Assembly: GCF_023051145.1 (NCBI RefSeq)
Contig: NZ_JALKFS010000005.1
Location: forward strand, 4,171,733 to 4,235,732
Direction of reading: 5' to 3'
Source: Williamsia sp. DF01-3
Lineage (GTDB): Bacteria; Actinomycetota; Actinomycetes; Mycobacteriales; Mycobacteriaceae
DNA: 64,000 nt
Shown here: piece after piece, positions 59,945-64,000 of the stretch
How positions within the stretch are numbered: the first letter of the stretch is position 1
How the letters are laid out: every line of letters starts with the position of its first letter
The notes under the pieces: model-generated
What the model was told of the DNA's origin: nothing
The model's input: only the letters and a program-made list of their open reading frames with translations
Database searches by the model: none
Position numbers and translations under genes: made by a program

Positions 59945-60535
59945 GTGACGGATACCGGAACCGACCGTGGCAAACGGGAATTGCTCGATGCGGCCGAGAG
60001 ATTGATCGCCACCCGCGGCTACGAGGTCCCGCTCCGCGACATCGCGATCGAAGCCGGACACCGCAACAACTCAGCCGTGCAGTATCACTTCGGGAACCGC
60101 GAGGGTCTGATCGCCGCGATCGTCGCCCGACGACTCGGACCGATGGAGCTCGTGCGGTCACAAATGCTGAAAGAGCTTGCCGCACAGAACAAAGAACCCA
60201 GCATCCGCGACCTGATCAGCGTCCTGGTCCTGCCCATCCTCCAGATGAAGGGCACCCACTACGCGCGCTTCCTCGAGGTGATCCGAACGGCCTGGCCGGA
60301 CGAGACATTGCAGCGCCACGACACCGAATGGCCCAAAGTACTTGAACGACTGACCAAATCGATCGACGCGGATCGTGCGGCCCGTACCCGGCGGGTGGCA
60401 GCCGTCGCCACGGCGATGTTCGCGTTGATCGCCGACTACGAGCGGCGCACCGAAGCCGGCATGCAATCGGACTCCGAACCTGACGAAATCATAGATATGC
60501 TAACGGCAATCGTGACCGCGAAGATCATTCGATAA
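59945..60535 (+). CDS. TetR-family regulator divergent from SDR
   Basis: A 196-residue TetR protein. HTH at about 25-52 (VPLRDIAIEAGHRNNSAVQYHFGNREGLIAAIV) and a helical effector domain of the TetR C-terminal type. The GTG at 59945 follows AGGAGGGG. It likely represses the divergent SDR gene (and itself) through the palindrome between them. Confidence 0.85.
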   Translation: MTDTGTDRGKRELLDAAERLIATRGYEVPLRDIAIEAGHRNNSAVQYHFGNREGLIAAIVARRLGPMELVRSQMLKELAAQNKEPSIRDLISVLVLPILQMKGTHYARFLEVIRTAWPDETLQRHDTEWPKVLERLTKSIDADRAARTRRVAAVATAMFALIADYERRTEAGMQSDSEPDEIIDMLTAIVTAKIIR

Positions 60536-60789
60536 CGGTTGTGTGCAAACACCGGGTGACCATCCGGCGAACCTTCGCCGTTTATTGTGTTGCGACCGTG
60601 GGTAACTAGTCCGCCGTACGCGTAAGTCCCCCTGTAACAAAGTAATTCCGAACAGCGATAGGGCTGTCACCAGGCCAGACTCCATCGGGGCGACAAAAAT
60701 AGTCAGTCTGACCAATCTATTGCAGCGTCAGCACCGAACAACTACGCAAGACACTGCACAACGAGCGACCAAATTACGGGAGGGGCGTT
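60536..60789. other. 254-bp region upstream of the NRPS gene
   Basis: Relatively AT-rich for this genome, with several short A/T tracts (60700-60780). It contains the ribosome binding site GGAGGGG (60779-60785). I see no IdeR/DmdR-type iron box and no gene. Confidence 0.4.
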
Positions 60790-63700
60790 GTGAAGCGAGC
60801 CTTTAGCGGTACAAGCATGCCTGAAACCATCGGCATCGGCCAGGATCTGGTCGTCCCAGAGTTCACCTTGGGCAACGAGGACAGGCCGGCACCAGAGGCC
60901 CCTACACAACCGTCATTCCCGATGACCGCCGCTCAGCGCGGGATCTGGTACGCCCACCAGTTCGATTCCGAGGTTCCGCTGTCGGTGTCGGCTTATGTCG
61001 AACTGCGCGGGCCCGTGGACCTCGACGTACTGGCCGACGCCGTACACAAGACCGCCCGAGACACCGAGTCGGCGCTGCTGCGTGTTATCGAGACCGACGA
61101 CGAGCCGGTACTGACCGTCGATCGCGACCGCGAGGTCGAGCTCGGCTACGTCGATCTTCGCAACGATGCCGATCCCCATGCCGCAGCTCTCAATTGGATG
61201 AAGACCCACCGACTCAAACCGGTGGATCTGGTCACCGACCACTTGCTCGAGACCTACGTACTCCAAATCGCCGACGAGCATGTGATCTGGTACTGCTGGG
61301 GTCATCACCTGGCCTTCGACGGCTACGGGGCCATGTTCATGCTCACCGCCGTCGCCGCACACTACGGTGCGATCGTCGAAGGGCGCGAGTACACACCCCC
61401 CACCTCCGCCTCGATGCTGCACATCTCCGAGATGGACCGCGAGTACCGCACATCAGAACGGTTCGAGACCGACCGCCAGTACTGGAAAGACCAGCTCGAC
61501 GCCATCGACCCCGACGTCGCCGCGACCGCGCGGGCATCACTCACCCGCAGCGAGGTGCTGCGGCGTGGCGCCGAGACCGATGACCTGACCGCCGCCCTCA
61601 CCGCCACCATCGCCTCTTCTGAGCTCAGCGAGGAACTCGCCGCGGACCTGCGTGCCGCGGCCAAGGCCTGTGGCGTGCGACCGGCCTCTGCGATCACTGC
61701 CATTGTCGCCCTGTACCTCTCCGGATTGACCGGCCGGAATGAGACCGTCATCAGTCTCCCCGTGGCCGCGCGCACCTCGGACATGCTGCGCGTGAGCGCC
61801 GGGATGACGTCCAATGTCCTGCCCATCGAGGTCCCCGCCGATCCGTCGATGACGATCCGTGAACTCTTCGCCCAGGCGAACCTGCACATCAAACACGGCC
61901 TCAAGCACCAGCGCTTCCGCCACGAGGACATCAACCGGGAGCTGCTCGGCGACACCGGCACCGAGCGGGACTTCTACGGGCCGATGGTCAACGTGATGCT
62001 GTTCTTCAGCCACATCGACTTCGGATCGGTCAGCGGTGAAGTGCACCTGCTGTCCACCGGGCCTGTCGAAGATCTGTCGTTCAACGTCTACGAGAACTTC
62101 GGCAATCAGCACATCATGCTCGACCTCGAAGCAAATCCCAATCGGTACTCGCCCGACGAGGTCCATGATCACCACCGGCGTATCGAGGCACTGCTCACCG
62201 ACATCGTCCGCGGCGACCTCGACCGCACCATTGCGCAGGTCAGCACCGTACCCGCCGACGAGCGCAGACAGCTTCTGCACGTCTGGAACGACACCTACCG
62301 GGAGTTGCCGGCGCAGACGCTGACGGAGCTTCTGGATGCGGCCGCCGAACACCACGCCGATCAACCCGCCCTTCAGGCGGCCGAGACCGGCGCGCACCCA
62401 CTCACGTACGCAGAGCTGGCACGGCATACGAACCGCCTTGCACGACGTCTCATCGCGGAGGGTGCGGGGCCTGAGTCGGTGGTGGCGGTGACGTTGCCCC
62501 GCAGCGTCGAACAGGTGGTCGCCATCCATGCGGTCATCAAATCCGGTGCCGCGTATCTACCGATCAACCCGGACGACCCTGCCGACCGCATCGAGCACAT
62601 CCTGGGCACAGCCGCTCCGTCGATCGTGCTGGTCGCCGCCGATCAGCAGGCTCCCGAGACCACCGCGACCGTTCTCCACGTCGGCCTCGACGACACCTCG
62701 GACGTCGACCACCGGGCGATCACCGACGCCGACCGCCGCGCACCCTTGCGACCGGAGCACCCCGCGTACGTGATCTTCACCTCGGGTTCAACCGGTAAAC
62801 CCAAGGGCGTCACCGTCAGTCATCGAGCGATCACAAACCGGCTGCAGTGGATGCAGCACGAATATCACATCGACCAGAACGACCGTGTCATCCAGAAGAC
62901 CCCGGCCACCTTCGACGTATCGGTGTGGGAGTTCTTCTGGCCTCTGGTGGCCGGCGCGCATCTCATCGTGCCCACCCCTGACGGACATCGGGATCCGTGG
63001 TACCTGCGCGACGTCATGTCGGCACATGCCGTGACGGTCGCTCACTTCGTTCCTTCGATGCTCGCGGCCTTCGTCTCCGCGTTCGAGTCCGATCCGCAGA
63101 CCGCAGACGGTCGCGATGGGCTCGACAACCTGCGGCTGGTCTTCACCAGTGGCGAGGCCCTCGCCACGGCGACTGCTGTGCGGTTCCGCAGCGTCAGCAA
63201 TGCTCCGGTCAACAATCTCTACGGTCCCACCGAAGCCGCCGTCGACGTCACCTTCGAGAACGACAGCGCCTCGAGCACCGGCGCCTCCGTACCGATCGGT
63301 CGCCCGGTGTGGAACACCGCGGTGTATGTACTCGACCAGCAGCTTCGCCCCCAGCCTGTCGGCGCAGTCGGCGAACTGTACTTGGCCGGAACCCAACTGG
63401 CCCGTGGATACGTCGGACGCCCGGACCTGACGGCCGATCGGTTCGTGGCCGATCCCCATCAGCCGGGTCGACGGATGTACCGCACGGGCGACCTCGTCCG
63501 GTGGCGTGCAGACGGCACTCTCGACTACATCGGGCGCAGCGACTTCCAGGTGAAGATCCGCGGTCAGCGCATCGAACTCGGCGAGGTCCAGGCAGCGCTG
63601 ACCTCCGCCGGAGGCGTCGGCGAGGCCGTGGTGGTCGTCCGCGTGGATCCGGGAACAGGCGATCCCATGCTCGTCGGCTACATCACGCCGTCGGGCGGAG

Positions 63701-64000
63701 CATCCCCCGACACGGTCGACATCCGCCGCGCACTCCGAAGGACATTGCCCGAGTTCATGATCCCGTCGGTGATCGTGGAACTCGACCAGATCCCCACCAC
63801 GTCGAACGGCAAGCTCGACAGCCGAGCGTTGCCGGATCCAGTGTTCATCCCCACCCAGGACGCGACGGTCGCCCCTCGCGACGACCTCGAACTCGCACTG
63901 TGCCAATTGTTCTCGGGCATACTCGGACGAGAGACCGTCAGCGCCGAGGCATCATTCTTCGATCTCGGGGGCAATTCACTGCTCGCCACCAAGATCGTCG
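60790..64000 (+). CDS. Non-ribosomal peptide synthetase, first module C-A(Ser)-PCP; 3' end beyond window
   Basis: The open frame starts at GTG 60790 (GGAGGGG upstream) and runs off the right edge; 1070 residues are visible. A condensation domain (about 48-480) has HHLAFDG at 172-178, near-consensus for HHxxxDG. An adenylation domain (about 515-1000) shows [45 protein letters not shown] and NGKLDSR. A carrier domain follows with [13 protein letters not shown] (Ser 1061 for phosphopantetheine). Reading the ten specificity positions by eye gives D-V-W-H-F-S-L-V-D-K, the serine code of EntF. A condensation domain at the very start suggests an acyl or aryl starter. Product unknown. Confidence 0.92.
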   Translation, partial: MKRAFSGTSMPETIGIGQDLVVPEFTLGNEDRPAPEAPTQPSFPMTAAQRGIWYAHQFDSEVPLSVSAYVELRGPVDLDVLADAVHKTARDTESALLRVIETDDEPVLTVDRDREVELGYVDLRNDADPHAAALNWMKTHRLKPVDLVTDHLLETYVLQIADEHVIWYCWGHHLAFDGYGAMFMLTAVAAHYGAIVEGREYTPPTSASMLHISEMDREYRTSERFETDRQYWKDQLDAIDPDVAATARASLTRSEVLRRGAETDDLTAALTATIASSELSEELAADLRAAAKACGVRPASAITAIVALYLSGLTGRNETVISLPVAARTSDMLRVSAGMTSNVLPIEVPADPSMTIRELFAQANLHIKHGLKHQRFRHEDINRELLGDTGTERDFYGPMVNVMLFFSHIDFGSVSGEVHLLSTGPVEDLSFNVYENFGNQHIMLDLEANPNRYSPDEVHDHHRRIEALLTDIVRGDLDRTIAQVSTVPADERRQLLHVWNDTYRELPAQTLTELLDAAAEHHADQPALQAAETGAHPLTYAELARHTNRLARRLIAEGAGPESVVAVTLPRSVEQVVAIHAVIKSGAAYLPINPDDPADRIEHILGTAAPSIVLVAADQQAPETTATVLHVGLDDTSDVDHRAITDADRRAPLRPEHPAYVIFTSGSTGKPKGVTVSHRAITNRLQWMQHEYHIDQNDRVIQKTPATFDVSVWEFFWPLVAGAHLIVPTPDGHRDPWYLRDVMSAHAVTVAHFVPSMLAAFVSAFESDPQTADGRDGLDNLRLVFTSGEALATATAVRFRSVSNAPVNNLYGPTEAAVDVTFENDSASSTGASVPIGRPVWNTAVYVLDQQLRPQPVGAVGELYLAGTQLARGYVGRPDLTADRFVADPHQPGRRMYRTGDLVRWRADGTLDYIGRSDFQVKIRGQRIELGEVQAALTSAGGVGEAVVVVRVDPGTGDPMLVGYITPSGGASPDTVDIRRALRRTLPEFMIPSVIVELDQIPTTSNGKLDSRALPDPVFIPTQDATVAPRDDLELALCQLFSGILGRETVSAEASFFDLGGNSLLATKIV

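Noticed and set aside
60913-63992. Long minus-strand open frames over the NRPS gene
   Set aside because: They are shadows of high-GC coding sequence. The plus-strand frame carries all NRPS core motifs without interruption.

Overview
The window looks like a high-GC chromosomal segment of a mycolic-acid actinobacterium (order Mycobacteriales), most probably Gordonia or a close relative. The evidence is gene order matching M. tuberculosis Rv3231c to Rv3253c, PE/PPE/EspG/WXG100 genes of the type VII (ESX) family, and an AlkB plus twin-rubredoxin alkane operon. No tRNA, rRNA, CRISPR array, transposase or integrase was recognised. The genus is an inference from family knowledge, not from a search.

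Layout. 1-20.8 kb (mostly minus strand): a DUF6912 gene cut by the left edge, a wax-ester synthase/DGAT homologue, an Rv3235-family gene, secA1, the long hibernation factor hpf, comF, and the lpqB-mtrB-mtrA envelope-control operon. On the plus strand come tmk and three small single-pass membrane proteins. Back on the minus strand are ahcY and the operon alkB-rubredoxin-rubredoxin-tetR, then an amino-acid permease. 21.0-28.8 kb: an ESX-type cassette of nine minus-strand genes (EspG, PE-like, PPE-like, EspC-like, YbaB-like, two WXG100 proteins and two unrecognised) facing a plus-strand MinD-like ATPase and a TM2 protein. None of the membrane core genes (eccB-E, mycP) lies in the window. 28.8-33.6 kb (minus): infA-rpmJ-rpsM-rpsK-rpsD-rpoA-rplQ-truA. 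34.0-43.1 kb (plus): a complete L-rhamnose catabolic cluster (rhaM, MFS transporter, rhaI, fused aldolase/dehydrogenase, rhaB, lldD, LacI regulator) with two near-identical palindromic operators. 43.2-45.9 kb: a molybdopterin oxidoreductase and dtd. 46.0-56.6 kb (minus): the spc ribosomal operon ending in secY-adk-map, split between rpsN and rpsH by three unrelated genes (TerD-AIM24, DUF559, DUF4262). 56.7-60.5 kb: a stand-alone LuxR-type HTH gene, an MTB12-like lipoprotein, a DUF4190 membrane protein, a VOC protein and a divergent SDR/TetR pair. 60.8 kb to the end: an NRPS gene (C-A-PCP visible) cut by the right edge.

How it fits together. The rhamnose cluster encodes import, mutarotation, isomerisation, phosphorylation, aldol cleavage and conversion of lactaldehyde through lactate to pyruvate. 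The alkB operon supplies terminal alkane hydroxylation with its electron carriers, but no rubredoxin reductase is nearby.

Quality warning. Five genes (secA, alkB, the rhamnose MFS transporter, rplF, TerD-AIM24) are each broken by one single-base indel. Because secA and rplF are essential housekeeping genes, base-calling or assembly error is the simplest explanation. These genes are annotated here as single frameshifted CDSs.
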